In this document: in pieces, positions 1 to 7,643 of the stretch
How the letters are laid out: every line of letters begins with the position of its first letter
Numbering within the stretch: the stretch's first letter is position 1
Assembly (NCBI GenBank): GCA_900768995.1
Contig: CAAGEZ010000015.1
Location: forward strand, 1 to 42,511
Length of the DNA stretch: 42,511 nt
Source of the DNA: Oscillospiraceae bacterium
GTDB taxonomy: Bacteria > Bacillota > Clostridia > Oscillospirales > Ruminococcaceae
Direction of reading: 5' to 3'
Program-made: the position numbers and the translations under genes
The notes under the pieces: model-generated
What the model was told of the DNA's origin: nothing
What the model saw: only the letters and a program-made list of their open reading frames with translations
Database searches by the model: none

Positions 1-40
1 GACTTTCTCCTGTCGAATACAGACACAGGGCAGCATAGCA

Positions 41-70
41 AAAGCGACCAAAATCGCTTTTGGTCGCTTT
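41..70. terminator. Hairpin terminator downstream of spoIIR
   Basis: A perfect 9-bp stem, AAAGCGACC against GGTCGCTTT, is followed on the + strand by a T-rich run and on the - strand by TTTGCT. It lies 70 bp past the spoIIR stop and could terminate transcripts from either side. Confidence 0.7.
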
Positions 71-139
71 ATATAATTTTTCCTTGATAACTTTGTCTAA
101 CTTTTTGGGGGCAATGCAGATCGTGACGGTGATGTTTTT

Positions 140-766
140 TTACTTCTCAAAAATTTTTTCAAAAAGCTCTGCAATATAAAGCCGTGCCTCGTAATCCGAT
201 TCCTCGGTGAGCATCATAATGTCCTCTTCGGAAAGCTCACCGCCGTACTTTTCCATTATCTCCTCATCGGTAAGCGTTGCCCCCGCACAAGGTACGCACA
301 GCGGCGGGTACATCACACACCACCAGTTATGCCCTTCGCCGCTGCCGATTTTGATTCGCAGGGCGGTGTAATTTCCGGCGGGAACGGCAAAATCATTGTA
401 GATCCGCCTGTCAAATTCCATTTCGCATATCTCGCAGGAAACGGTGTCATCCGAACCGTTGGCGGCAAGGGTGTCATCTGCTGTCTGCTTTATTTTGTCA
501 AGCTGCTCCGAAAGGGCTGCAGTGGCTTCCGCCGATGATGAATAGGGCTTGAACAGCTCATCTGATGAGCTGAGAACTGCATCACGGACAAGGAGCTTTA
601 ACCGCTGATCCTCCTCGCTGTCTGAATCCGCAAGAATGTGCAGGCGGACAAGGCTGCTTTCAAGATTTTTCTCTGTCTGAACTGCGGAAAATATCCCTGT
701 TACAAGCAGTGAAAACGCCATTGCTGCGGCGATAAGAGCGGTCTGTGATATGTACTTTTGTTTCAT
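140..766 (-). CDS. spoIIR: Stage II sporulation protein R
   Basis: SpoIIR is the secreted forespore signal that triggers SpoIIGA to process pro-sigma-E in the mother cell. The 208-aa product has a short basic N-terminus, one hydrophobic segment (about residues 8-30, signal peptide or anchor), then the family block RLHILADSDSEEDQRLKL and the highly conserved GHNWWCVMYPPLC near residue 150. The start chosen is the second ATG (766), because AAAGGGA lies 9 nt upstream of it but abuts the ATG at 775. The gene follows the rhomboid gene on the same strand with a 73-bp gap. The SD is partly inside a 9-bp inverted repeat (770-818). In known spore formers the gene is transcribed by sigma-F; no convincing sigma-F promoter could be assigned. 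Confidence 0.95.
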   Translation of the reverse strand: MKQKYISQTALIAAAMAFSLLVTGIFSAVQTEKNLESSLVRLHILADSDSEEDQRLKLLVRDAVLSSSDELFKPYSSSAEATAALSEQLDKIKQTADDTLAANGSDDTVSCEICEMEFDRRIYNDFAVPAGNYTALRIKIGSGEGHNWWCVMYPPLCVPCAGATLTDEEIMEKYGGELSEEDIMMLTEESDYEARLYIAELFEKIFEK

Positions 767-769
767 ATT

Positions 770-818
770 CGTCATTCCCTTTTCTGATTTTGTTATCAGT
801 ATTATTGACGGAATGACG
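770..818 (-). promoter_or_regulatory. Inverted repeat over the spoIIR ribosome binding site
   Basis: CGTCATTCC at 770-778 pairs with GGAATGACG at 810-818. In the leftward transcript the downstream arm contains part of the SD (AGGGA), so pairing could mask the spoIIR start. The structure is seen; a regulatory role is inference. Confidence 0.35.
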
Positions 819-839
819 GGGGTTAATCAAAAAATATGA

Positions 840-1415
840 TTATTCAGTGCTTTTGTTTTTGCAGATAGCCCAGCCGAATACACAGCCGCAGCCACCGCCG
901 ATGATATGCGCCATCTGGGAGATATTGTCATCGGAAAATATGCCGTTTATTATTTCAGCACCGAGATATAGCACGGCAACGAAAATAAGGGTCAGGGGTA
1001 TTTCTCCGCTTTTGCTGTTGGCAAATGAGCTGAGGAGTATCATCATAAAGGCAGTGCCGCTTGCGCCGAGAAGGGCAACGTGGGGGAAGAATATCACGTT
1101 TATAAGCCCTGTGATAAATGCGGTAAAGGCTATCATTATGAGCAGCCTTTTGCCGCCGTATTTTTCTTCAAGCATTGGACCTACAAGGAGTATGACAGTG
1201 AAATTTCCCATAAAATGGCTCATATCTGCGTGACCCAGAACGTGGGTGAAAAGGCGTATGTAGAAAAGCGGGTCGGCAAGGGAGCTTCGGTAGACCGAGA
1301 AAAGCAGCGTTGTTGACGTTCCGCCTGTGAGCATTCCAACGATGACCGCCGCAAAGGACAGCAGGGTGAACGTGAGGATAACAGGGGAGTTGTAGGTTAT
1401 TTTCGGCAGCTTCAT
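840..1415 (-). CDS. Rhomboid family intramembrane serine protease
   Basis: A 191-aa polytopic membrane protein with the rhomboid hallmarks in order: HFMGN (about residue 67, HxxxN type), GASG with catalytic Ser119, and catalytic His170 in MAHIIGG. Rhomboids cleave single-pass membrane proteins inside the bilayer; the substrate is unknown here. The reading frame stays open to 1493, but that extension would be translated out of the rpmA terminator (1444-1480). AAAGGA 8 nt before the ATG at 1415 supports the shorter start. It sits between rpmA and spoIIR on the same strand, so expression may come from read-through or from an unseen promoter between 1415 and 1444. Confidence 0.9.
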   Translation of the reverse strand: MKLPKITYNSPVILTFTLLSFAAVIVGMLTGGTSTTLLFSVYRSSLADPLFYIRLFTHVLGHADMSHFMGNFTVILLVGPMLEEKYGGKRLLIMIAFTAFITGLINVIFFPHVALLGASGTAFMMILLSSFANSKSGEIPLTLIFVAVLYLGAEIINGIFSDDNISQMAHIIGGGCGCVFGWAICKNKSTE

Positions 1416-1443
1416 TTTATCTGTCCTTTCGTTTTTGACTATG

Positions 1444-1480
1444 AAAAAAGCCGCTTTTACTTTTCGGTAAAAACGGCTTT
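1444..1480 (-). terminator. Terminator of the rplU-prp-rpmA operon
   Basis: Reading leftward, AAAGCCG and a TTTTAC/GTAAAA extension form a long stem ending in CGGCTTTTTT. It is a strong intrinsic terminator directly after rpmA. Confidence 0.85.
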
Positions 1481-1495
1481 GAGCTTTTTGCAAAA

Positions 1496-1777
1496 TTATT
1501 CAGCAGCGTAAACGCTTACCTTCTTGCGATCCTTGCCAACACGCTCGAACTTAACAGTTCCGTCGATAACAGCAAAAATTGTGTCATCAGAACCGATTCC
1601 AACGCCTGCGCCGGGATGAATGTGTGTACCTCTCTGACGAACGATGATGTTGCCGGAAGTTACAAACTGTCCGTCAGCTCTCTTAACGCCAAGTCTCTTG
1701 GACTCGGAATCACGTCCGTTCTTAGTGGAACCCATACCTTTTTTATGAGCAAAAAACTGCATAGAAATTCTGATCAT
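1496..1777 (-). CDS. rpmA: 50S ribosomal protein L27, with cleavable N-terminal extension
   Basis: L27 (93 aa) lies near the peptidyl-transferase centre of the large subunit. The core motifs are present: GMGSTKNGRDSESKRLGVK, GNIIVRQRGT and HPGAGVGIGSDDT. The protein starts with nine extra residues, MIRISMQFF, before AHKKG. In Firmicutes this extension is removed between Phe and Ala by the Prp protease before ribosome assembly, so cleavage is expected between Phe9 and Ala10. The protease gene is the immediate upstream neighbour (34-bp gap), in the usual rplU-prp-rpmA order. A GGGAGGATACC-type RBS precedes the ATG. Confidence 0.98.
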   Translation of the reverse strand: MIRISMQFFAHKKGMGSTKNGRDSESKRLGVKRADGQFVTSGNIIVRQRGTHIHPGAGVGIGSDDTIFAVIDGTVKFERVGKDRKKVSVYAAE

Positions 1778-1811
1778 TGCGGTATCCTCCCTTTCAATTT
1801 AATAGAGACCG

Positions 1812-2123
1812 TCATTTTGTGATGATCTGTATGCTGCGGGGAAATTCTTCAGATATAAAGCCGAGATGAGCCTTGAAAGACTCGATAAGCTTTTCGGAAT
1901 ATCCGCAGCCTTCGTTTTTCAGCCTGAGAGTCAGCATATTTTCCGACACCGATACATCTGCATCGTCTCCGAAAAACTCGGTGACAGTGTTGCAGGTAAG
2001 CTCGGCAGCGGAGGAGACGGCAGCACAGGCAACATCATTGCCCGCTGTTCCATATCCTGCGTGACCCGACAGTGAAAAACCAGATAAGCGACCGTTTTCT
2101 GTGAAAAAAACAGCCTTTATCAT
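1812..2123 (-). CDS. prp: Ribosomal-processing cysteine protease Prp
   Basis: Prp (103 aa) removes the N-terminal extension of L27. The catalytic dyad is visible as His21 in GHAGYG and Cys33 in GNDVACAAVS, with the usual 11-residue spacing. Its ATG overlaps the rplU stop codon (ATGA at 2120-2123), so translation is probably coupled. The partner L27 downstream carries the matching cleavage site. Older annotations call this family YsxB or DUF464. Confidence 0.95.
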   Translation of the reverse strand: MIKAVFFTENGRLSGFSLSGHAGYGTAGNDVACAAVSSAAELTCNTVTEFFGDDADVSVSENMLTLRLKNEGCGYSEKLIESFKAHLGFISEEFPRSIQIITK

Positions 2124-2434
2124 GCCTTGATAGCGTCGATTCTTACCTTAGTGTAGGGCTGTCTGTGACCCTGCTTCTTGTGGGAAGAGCCCTTCTTAGG
2201 CTTGTAGGTGAAAACGGTGATCTTCTTGGACTTACCGTTCTTGATAACCTTAGCCTCAACTGCTGCGCCTGCTACGTAGGGTGCGCCTACGGTGAGGGAG
2301 CTGTCGTTGTTTACGGCGATAACCTTGTCAAAGGTTACAGTGTCATCAGCGTTTACCTCGAGCTTCTCGATGAAGATCTCATCGCCCTCTTTGACCTGAT
2401 ACTGCTTTCCGCCTGTTTCGATAATAGCGTACAT
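2120..2434 (-). CDS. rplU: 50S ribosomal protein L21
   Basis: L21 (104 aa) is a large-subunit ribosomal protein. The start MYAIIETGGKQYQVKEGD and the end GSSHKKQGHRQPYTKVRI are typical of the family. A GTG nine bases upstream (2443) is in frame, but the ATG at 2434 gives the normal family N-terminus and has AGGTG six bases ahead. First gene of the rplU-prp-rpmA operon, with a consensus promoter 99-127 bp upstream and a conserved-looking leader. Confidence 0.97.
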   Translation of the reverse strand: MYAIIETGGKQYQVKEGDEIFIEKLEVNADDTVTFDKVIAVNNDSSLTVGAPYVAGAAVEAKVIKNGKSKKITVFTYKPKKGSSHKKQGHRQPYTKVRIDAIKA

Positions 2435-2442
2435 TTTCGGCA

Positions 2443-2526
2443 CCTGCCTTTTCCTTTAAAACTCGCTGTTACAGGCGGATATCCCGAAATTCGGTACATC
2501 ACTTGTCAAGCCCGTTCCAAGCGGCA
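2443..2526 (-). ncRNA. Probable L21 leader (autoregulatory mRNA leader)
   Basis: The roughly 85-nt untranslated leader between the rplU promoter and start contains GGCTTGACAAGTGATGTACC followed by a CCGAATTTCGG hairpin and GGATATCCGCCTG. Firmicutes rplU operons commonly carry an L21 leader thought to bind L21. The match is by position and resemblance from memory, not by a covariance model. Confidence 0.5.
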
Positions 2527-2532
2527 GAATTA

Positions 2533-2561
2533 ATTATATCACATAAAAATCCTTTTGTCAA
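2533..2561 (-). promoter_or_regulatory. Sigma-A promoter for rplU-prp-rpmA
   Basis: Reading leftward: -35 TTGACA (2556-2561), exactly 17 bp, -10 TATAAT (2533-2538). Both hexamers are perfect consensus, fitting a ribosomal protein operon. Confidence 0.9.
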
Positions 2562-2710
2562 GGGGATCTTGGCATTTTTTCAGCCTTTTGCGGAAAAATA
2601 TTTGCGGCTTTCTTTATTTTGATTATAGCTTTGATTATAGCAAATTTCCGTGTAAAAATCAATATGTTTTTTTGCTGATACGTATGTGCTGAAATTTGTT
2701 GAAATACCAC

Positions 2711-2739
2711 AAATGTTCCGTAGAATTTTCGGAACATTT
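2711..2739. other. 10-bp hairpin upstream of the polymerase gene
   Basis: AAATGTTCCG (2711-2720) and CGGAACATTT (2730-2739) form a perfect stem followed by four more T. It looks like an intrinsic terminator, but no + strand gene precedes it, so it may instead be an operator or end an unseen transcript. It lies 17 bp before the -35 at 2756. The rest of 2570-2842 shows only the promoter. Confidence 0.45.
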
Positions 2740-2755
2740 TTTCTGTTAATTACCA

Positions 2756-2784
2756 TTGCAAAATATATGTTTCGGGTGTATAAT
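2756..2784 (+). promoter_or_regulatory. Promoter for the Y-family polymerase operon
   Basis: TTGCAA (2756-2761), 17-bp spacer, TATAAT (2779-2784). GAACAT and ATGTTTCGG words lie around it, but no canonical CGAAC-N4-GTTCG LexA box is present. Confidence 0.65.
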
Positions 2785-2842
2785 AAAAATACAGAACATA
2801 TAATCTGTTTGGAAAGAATGTTTCGGAAAGGACTGACCGCAG

Positions 2843-4345
2843 ATGGCAGGGCGCACCTATATCGCAATCGACCTCAAATCATTTTATGCCTCTGTGGAGT
2901 GCGCAGAGCGGGGGCTTGACCCTATGGACGCAAATCTCGTTGTGGCGGACGTGAGCAGGACGGAGAAAACCATATGCCTTGCGGTGTCTCCCTCTCTGAA
3001 AAAGTACGGTATATCGGGGCGTGCCAGGCTTTTCGAGGTGATTCAGGCGGTGACGCAGATAAATTCCGAAAGGCGCAGCAAAGCTTCCGACAGGACTTTT
3101 TCGGGAAAGTCATCATCTGCGAAAGAGCTTGAAAATGACCCGTCACTGGAGCTTGATTTCATCGCTGCACCACCTCAGATGGCACGATATATGGACGTCA
3201 GTACCCAAATTTACAAAATATATCTCCGCTACATCGCCCCTGAAGATATTCACGTTTATTCCATTGACGAGGTTTTCATTGATGCCACGGATTATCTTGA
3301 CACCTACAAAATGACCGCCCGACAGCTTGCGGGGGCGATGATAAGCGATATCCTTGCCGAGACTGGCATCACCGCCACTGCGGGGATAGGCACGAATCTG
3401 TATCTCTGCAAGGTGGCTATGGACATTGTGGCGAAGCATATTCCTGCGGACGAAAATGGTGTGCGAATCGCTGAGCTTGACGAGCTTTCCTACCGAAAGC
3501 TGCTGTGGGCTCACAAGCCGCTGACGGATTTCTGGCGTGTGGGTCACGGCTATGCTTCAAAGCTTGAAAAATACTGCATACGGACAATGGGGGACATTGC
3601 GATGTGTTCCGTGCGGAACGAGGAGCTTTTGTACAGGCTTTTCGGGAAAAATGCAGAGCTGCTCATTGATCACGCCTGGGGATATGAGCCCTGCACCATT
3701 GCGGATATCAAGGCATACCGCCCCTCGGCAAAGAGCATTTCTTCGGGGCAGGTATTGCAGTGCCCTCACGATTATGAACAGACCCTGCTCATTATAAAGG
3801 AAATGGCGGATATGCTGGCGCTTGACCTTGTGGAAAAGCGGCTTGCTGTGAAGCAGATAGGTCTGTGCATCGGCTATGACGCTGTGAATATGAACAATGA
3901 TGGGATAATGCAGAGCTACAAGGGGGAGATAAAGACTGACTGTTACGGCAGGAAAGTTCCCAAGGGCGCAAACAGCACCCTGAACCTTGAACGCTACACT
4001 TCATCATCACGGCTCATAACCGAAGCTGCGGCGGAGCTTTTTGACAAAATTGCGGACAAGGAGCTGCTTATCCGCAGGATAACCATATCCGCAAACGGCG
4101 TTATACCTGAAAATATGATACCCGAGGAGCAGGCGGAGCAGCTTGACCTTTTCACCGATTATTCAGAGCTATGCAGGCGGCGTGAGCTTGAGGACCACAG
4201 GCTTGAACGGGAGAAAAGCAAGCAGAGAGCCATACTCTCCATAAAAAACAGGTTTGGGAAAAACGCTGTATTCAAGGGGCTTGACCTGTGCGACGGGGCA
4301 ACGGCTCTTGAACGGAACAGGCAGATAGGCGGGCACAGGGCGTAA
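2843..4345 (+). CDS. Y-family DNA polymerase, UmuC/UvrX-like
   Basis: A 500-aa translesion polymerase of the UmuC-type branch found with YolD proteins in Firmicutes. Metal-binding residues are visible as Asp10 in YIAIDLKSFYASVE and Asp142-Glu143 in VYSIDEVFID. The steric region LAVSPSLKKYGISGR and an HhH region (TAGIGTNLYLCKVAMD) follow. Near the C-terminus QLDLF (residues 433-437) fits the beta-clamp binding motif. The ATG has AAAGGA 10 nt upstream. The next gene, 23 bp downstream, is YolD-like, the usual partner. These genes are normally damage-induced. lexA lies 22 kb away in this window, but I do not see a clear LexA box. dinB is a possible alternative name, but the length and partner favour the UvrX/YqjW type. 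Confidence 0.92.
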   Translation: MAGRTYIAIDLKSFYASVECAERGLDPMDANLVVADVSRTEKTICLAVSPSLKKYGISGRARLFEVIQAVTQINSERRSKASDRTFSGKSSSAKELENDPSLELDFIAAPPQMARYMDVSTQIYKIYLRYIAPEDIHVYSIDEVFIDATDYLDTYKMTARQLAGAMISDILAETGITATAGIGTNLYLCKVAMDIVAKHIPADENGVRIAELDELSYRKLLWAHKPLTDFWRVGHGYASKLEKYCIRTMGDIAMCSVRNEELLYRLFGKNAELLIDHAWGYEPCTIADIKAYRPSAKSISSGQVLQCPHDYEQTLLIIKEMADMLALDLVEKRLAVKQIGLCIGYDAVNMNNDGIMQSYKGEIKTDCYGRKVPKGANSTLNLERYTSSSRLITEAAAELFDKIADKELLIRRITISANGVIPENMIPEEQAEQLDLFTDYSELCRRRELEDHRLEREKSKQRAILSIKNRFGKNAVFKGLDLCDGATALERNRQIGGHRA

Positions 4346-4368
4346 TATAATGAGAGGAGTGACTATAT

Positions 4369-4794
4369 ATGTATAACGATATGCAAAGATATGATGATAT
4401 ACTGACCCGTGAGCGTCCCCGTGGAAAGCGGCAGCCTATGCCCGTATCAGACCGTGCGGCTCAGTTTGCTCCCTTTGCGGCGCTTACGGGCTATGATGAG
4501 GCGGTGGCGGAGACTGCAAGGCTCACCGACAGTAAAATAGAACTTGGCGAGGACAGGGCGGCGGATATAAATGACAAGCTGTGTATGCTCCGTGACAGGC
4601 TGTATGAGCGTCCCGAGGCGGAGGTGACATATTTTGTTCCCGACGGCAGAAAGAGCGGCGGAAGCTATGTAACGCTGACGGGAAATGCAAAACGTATCGA
4701 CGAATATGCACGGACGGTCATATTCACCGACGGCGCAGTCATTCCTATTGACGATATATTTTCCGTGAAGCTTTGCGACAATGATGAACAATAA
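4369..4794 (+). CDS. YolD-like protein
   Basis: A 141-aa small acidic protein of the YolD family, almost always encoded next to a UmuC-like polymerase. Family features are RGKRQPMPVSDRAAQFAPFAALTGYDEAV near the N-terminus and a C-terminal half predicted to be mostly beta strands (DGRKSGGSYVTLTG, IDEYARTVIFTDG, IPIDDIFSVKL). The molecular role is not established; a UmuD-like accessory role has been proposed for the family. AGAGGAG precedes the ATG. It is the last gene of the operon, and the MITE-like repeat begins 21 bp after its stop. Confidence 0.85.
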   Translation: MYNDMQRYDDILTRERPRGKRQPMPVSDRAAQFAPFAALTGYDEAVAETARLTDSKIELGEDRAADINDKLCMLRDRLYERPEAEVTYFVPDGRKSGGSYVTLTGNAKRIDEYARTVIFTDGAVIPIDDIFSVKLCDNDEQ

Positions 4795-4815
4795 TACGCT
4801 TTTTTTGCAATAAAA

Positions 4816-4973
4816 TACTAATCTCTAATCAACCTACAGACAAATCCTCGGCTGAAATAAGCCCATTCTGCGTCAAGCTCCCTTGCCGGGCGGCAAGCCC
4901 GCCTGCGGTCGCTTTCCTTGACTGGACTTATTTCATCTGTCGGCTTTGTCTATAGAACGGTCAGAGATTAGTA
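4816..4973. repeat. 158-bp palindromic MITE-like element
   Basis: The ends are perfect inverted repeats, TACTAATCTCT (4816-4826) and AGAGATTAGTA (4963-4973). The arms continue as an imperfect inverted repeat for about 50 bp (CAGACAAA.../...TTTGTCTATAG and GAAATAAG/CTTATTTC). The centre also pairs imperfectly (GTCAAG.../...CTTGAC). No ORF lies inside. The terminal TA could be a duplicated target. It could be a non-autonomous transposon or a large transcribed hairpin acting as terminator for the YolD operon. Confidence 0.7.
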
Positions 4974-4982
4974 TAAATTCCA

Positions 4983-5011
4983 TTGACAGCGGTGTGCAAA
5001 AGTGTTATCAT
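4983..5011 (+). promoter_or_regulatory. Promoter for MATE-AraC pair
   Basis: TTGACA (4983-4988), 17 bp, TATCAT (5006-5011), starting 10 bp after the palindromic element. Confidence 0.8.
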
Positions 5012-5047
5012 CATATATATCCGGAAAAATTACGGCGGAGATATGAT

Positions 5048-6406
5048 ATGACAAAGCCAAAGACTATTGATATGACAGAAGGCTCACTGCCTAAAAACAT
5101 ACTTTTTTTCAGCCTGCCTCTTATGCTGACGCAGATGCTTGAGGTGCTTTTCAACCTGAGCGATGTTGCCATTGTGGGAAAATATGCGGATTACATTGCG
5201 CTGGGGGCGGTGGGTTCAACCACTCTCCTCGTGTCCCTTTTCACGGGCATACTTATCGGCATCGGCTCGGGTGTGAATGTTCGTGTGGCTCACAGGCTTG
5301 GGGCGCAGAAGGCTGACGGAGACACCTCCGCTACAGCGAGGACGATATACACGGCGTTTGCTGTCTGCGGGGTCATAGGCATCATCGTGTGCCTTGTCTG
5401 CGGAATTTTTGCGAGACCTATGCTTGAAGCTCTGAACACCAAGGACGAGCTTATTGACGGCGCAGTTCTTTATCTGCACATATATTCCCTCGGAATGCCC
5501 GCAATGGCGCTTTACAACTTCGGAAACGGCGTTCTCAGTGCCTGCGGTGACACGAAAAGACCCCTCGTGTATCTTTCGGCGGCAGGGGTGCTGAATGTGC
5601 TGCTGAACCTGTTTTTCGTTATTGTCTGCAAAATGGCGGCGGACGGCGTTGCGCTTGCCAGCGTCATTGCGCAGTATGTATCGGCGGGGCTTATACTGCG
5701 CCGTCTGCTGACCACAGATGACAGCTGCCGACTGCGGCTTTCCCACAGGCTGTTTGACAAAAAAGCCTGCAAGGGGGTGCTGATGATAGGCATTCCTACG
5801 GGTATGCAGAACGCCATTTTTGCGGTGGCAAACCTTTTCGTTCAGACGGGCGTTAATCATTTTGATGCCATAATGGTCTCGGGAAATTCCGCAGCAGCCA
5901 ATGCGGACACCCTTATTTTCAATGTTATGTCGGCATTCTATACAGCCTGCGCCAGCTTCATAAGCCGAAATCACGGTGCGGGAAAAAATGACAGGATAAT
6001 GAAAACCTATGGCATCAGCCTTGCATATTCCTTTGCGGCGGGAGCTGTTTTCGGCGGTTCACTGCTTCTTTTCGGACGGCAGTTTTTGTCACTGTTCACC
6101 AATGAGCCGAGGGTCGTTGAGGCGGGTATGCAGCGAGTTATGATAATGGGCTGGTCGTACTGCATAAGCGCCTTTATGGACTGCACCATAGCCGCTTCGA
6201 GGGGCATCGGCAGGAGCGTTGTGCCCACGGTGATAGTGATAATGGGCTCCTGTGTTTTTCGAGTTATATGGGTATATACCGTGTTCGCCCATTTTATGAC
6301 CATATCGTCTTTGTATCTTCTGTACAGCTTCTCCTGGGCGATAACAGCGGCGGCGGAGATAGCCTATTTTATGCACAGCTGCAAAAAATTTATCAAAGCT
6401 CCATAA
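5048..6406 (+). CDS. MATE family efflux transporter
   Basis: A 452-aa polytopic membrane protein of the MATE family (about 12 membrane segments), which export cationic compounds using a Na+ or H+ gradient. The start GSLPKNILFFSLPLMLTQMLEVLFNLSDVAIVGKY is the canonical first helix, and the LRRLLTTDDSCRLRL loop separates the two six-helix halves. The frame is open back to 4946, inside the repeat and overlapping the promoter. The ATG at 5048 with GGCGGAG 7 nt upstream is the credible start. An AraC-type regulator follows 15 bp downstream and may control it. The substrate cannot be inferred. Confidence 0.92.
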   Translation: MTKPKTIDMTEGSLPKNILFFSLPLMLTQMLEVLFNLSDVAIVGKYADYIALGAVGSTTLLVSLFTGILIGIGSGVNVRVAHRLGAQKADGDTSATARTIYTAFAVCGVIGIIVCLVCGIFARPMLEALNTKDELIDGAVLYLHIYSLGMPAMALYNFGNGVLSACGDTKRPLVYLSAAGVLNVLLNLFFVIVCKMAADGVALASVIAQYVSAGLILRRLLTTDDSCRLRLSHRLFDKKACKGVLMIGIPTGMQNAIFAVANLFVQTGVNHFDAIMVSGNSAAANADTLIFNVMSAFYTACASFISRNHGAGKNDRIMKTYGISLAYSFAAGAVFGGSLLLFGRQFLSLFTNEPRVVEAGMQRVMIMGWSYCISAFMDCTIAASRGIGRSVVPTVIVIMGSCVFRVIWVYTVFAHFMTISSLYLLYSFSWAITAAAEIAYFMHSCKKFIKAP

Positions 6407-6421
6407 TCGGAGGTGTGAAGC

Positions 6422-7231
6422 GTGACAAAAGCCATATATCCCGTTATCGGACCGAGAGAAAAGCTTCCCTTTTATCTTACGGGAATAGGGGTGTGCGCCC
6501 CCGAGTACAATGTTGAGCGGAAAACGGGGCTTGCGTCTCATCAGTTCCTTTTCACGTCATCGGGGGAGGGACGGCTTTATGTTGACGGGCAGGAATATGC
6601 ACTGAAAGCAGGCTCGGTATTCTATCTTGCTCCTGCAAAGCCCCACAGATATTGTCCCGTTGGGGACGAGTGGGTCACCAACTGGCTTGTTTTCAGGGGC
6701 GAATTTGCAGGGGAGCTTATGAAAAATATGGGCTTTGACGGTTTTGCATTTTCCGAGGGCATCGACCTTGACGGCTGCGGCAGGCTTTTTAAAAGGATAT
6801 ATGCGGCGGCTGCCGACCCTGTGAGCGGCGGTGAAAACAGCTCTGCGCTGGTATATGAATATATCCTGCTGATGCGCAGGGCGATGCTTCTGCATACCGA
6901 CAGCAGCACTCTTAACAGGATAGCCGCCGAAGCTGTTATGTATATCGACAAAAATTTTGCGGAGGATATTTCCGATGAAAAGCTTGCGTCGCTGTCGGGG
7001 GTATCAGTGCAGCATTTTTGCAGGGTGTTCCGAGCCGAGATGTCTATGAGACCCCTTGAATATCTTGCTCAGAGGCGGCTTTCCGAGGCAAAGTCATTGC
7101 TTGTGAACACGGATATGAAAATAGGGGACATCGGCAGTGCTGTTGGCTATGGCGACAGGAATTATTTCAGCATAGTTTTCAGAAAATACGAGGGAGTTTC
7201 CCCTGCGCAGTACAGGCGGTCGAGGGGATAA
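6422..7231 (+). CDS. AraC family transcriptional regulator
   Basis: A 269-aa protein with an N-terminal cupin-like sensor domain (SGEGRLYVDGQEYALKAGSVFYLAPAKPHRY, residues about 45-80) and a C-terminal double HTH (about residues 165-268). The second HTH carries the family signature IGDIGSAVGYGDRNYFSIVFRKYEGVSPAQYR. It starts with GTG, preceded by GGAGGTG at the right spacing. It is the second gene of the MATE operon and ends just before a strong hairpin. The ligand is unknown; sugar binding is common for this architecture. Confidence 0.92.
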   Translation: MTKAIYPVIGPREKLPFYLTGIGVCAPEYNVERKTGLASHQFLFTSSGEGRLYVDGQEYALKAGSVFYLAPAKPHRYCPVGDEWVTNWLVFRGEFAGELMKNMGFDGFAFSEGIDLDGCGRLFKRIYAAAADPVSGGENSSALVYEYILLMRRAMLLHTDSSTLNRIAAEAVMYIDKNFAEDISDEKLASLSGVSVQHFCRVFRAEMSMRPLEYLAQRRLSEAKSLLVNTDMKIGDIGSAVGYGDRNYFSIVFRKYEGVSPAQYRRSRG

Positions 7232-7242
7232 TATAATATACA

Positions 7243-7276
7243 GCCCCGTGGACGATGTTCACGGGGCATATTTTTT
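7243..7276 (+). terminator. Terminator after the AraC gene
   Basis: GCCCCGTG (7243-7250) pairs with CACGGGGC (7260-7267), followed by ATATTTTTT. It lies between convergent genes; the T run overlaps the spoVAE stop. Confidence 0.88.
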
Positions 7277-7628
7277 ACTTATCCTTCGACTTGCAGCATA
7301 CTCCCATAATAAGTCCGAAAACCATTGCCGCCGTAATGCCTGCGGAGGCTGCGGAGAGACCGCCTGTGAACACCCCGAGGAATCCCTTTGTGTCTATCGC
7401 TTCCCTGACCCCCTCAGCAAGAGCATTTCCGAAGCCCGTAAGAGGCACTGCCGCACCCGCTCCCGCAAAGTCAATGAGGGGGCGGTATATCTCAAATGCT
7501 CCGAGGATAACTCCCGCCACAACATAGGTCACGAGTATCCTTGCAGGGGTAAGCTTTGTGTAGTCAATCAGCAGCTGTCCCACAGCGCAGAGCAGTCCGC
7601 CGATGATGAATGCCCATAAATATTCCAT
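7275..7628 (-). CDS. spoVAE: Stage V sporulation protein AE
   Basis: A 117-aa membrane protein of the SpoVA system, which moves calcium dipicolinate into the spore during sporulation and out during germination. The start MEYLWAFIIGGLLCAVGQLLIDYTKLTPARILVTYVVAGV and the LTGFGNALAEGV block are diagnostic. Three to four hydrophobic segments are visible. AAAGGAG precedes the ATG, and the gene follows spoVAD with a 15-bp gap. It matches the membrane-protein form (SpoVAE/AEb), not the soluble AEa. Confidence 0.93.
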   Translation of the reverse strand: MEYLWAFIIGGLLCAVGQLLIDYTKLTPARILVTYVVAGVILGAFEIYRPLIDFAGAGAAVPLTGFGNALAEGVREAIDTKGFLGVFTGGLSAASAGITAAMVFGLIMGVCCKSKDK

Positions 7629-7643
7629 TTTTATCGCTCCTTT

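Noticed and set aside
2756..2842. LexA box at the polymerase promoter
   Set aside because: GAACAT and GTTT words are present, but with 9 bp between them rather than 4. No canonical site was found.
2580..2867. 95-codon leftward frame in the rplU-polymerase gap
   Set aside because: It overlaps the polymerase promoter and start, has no SD and no domain.
5216..5974. 252-codon open frame antisense to the MATE gene
   Set aside because: Shadow frame: very basic, no membrane segment or SD.
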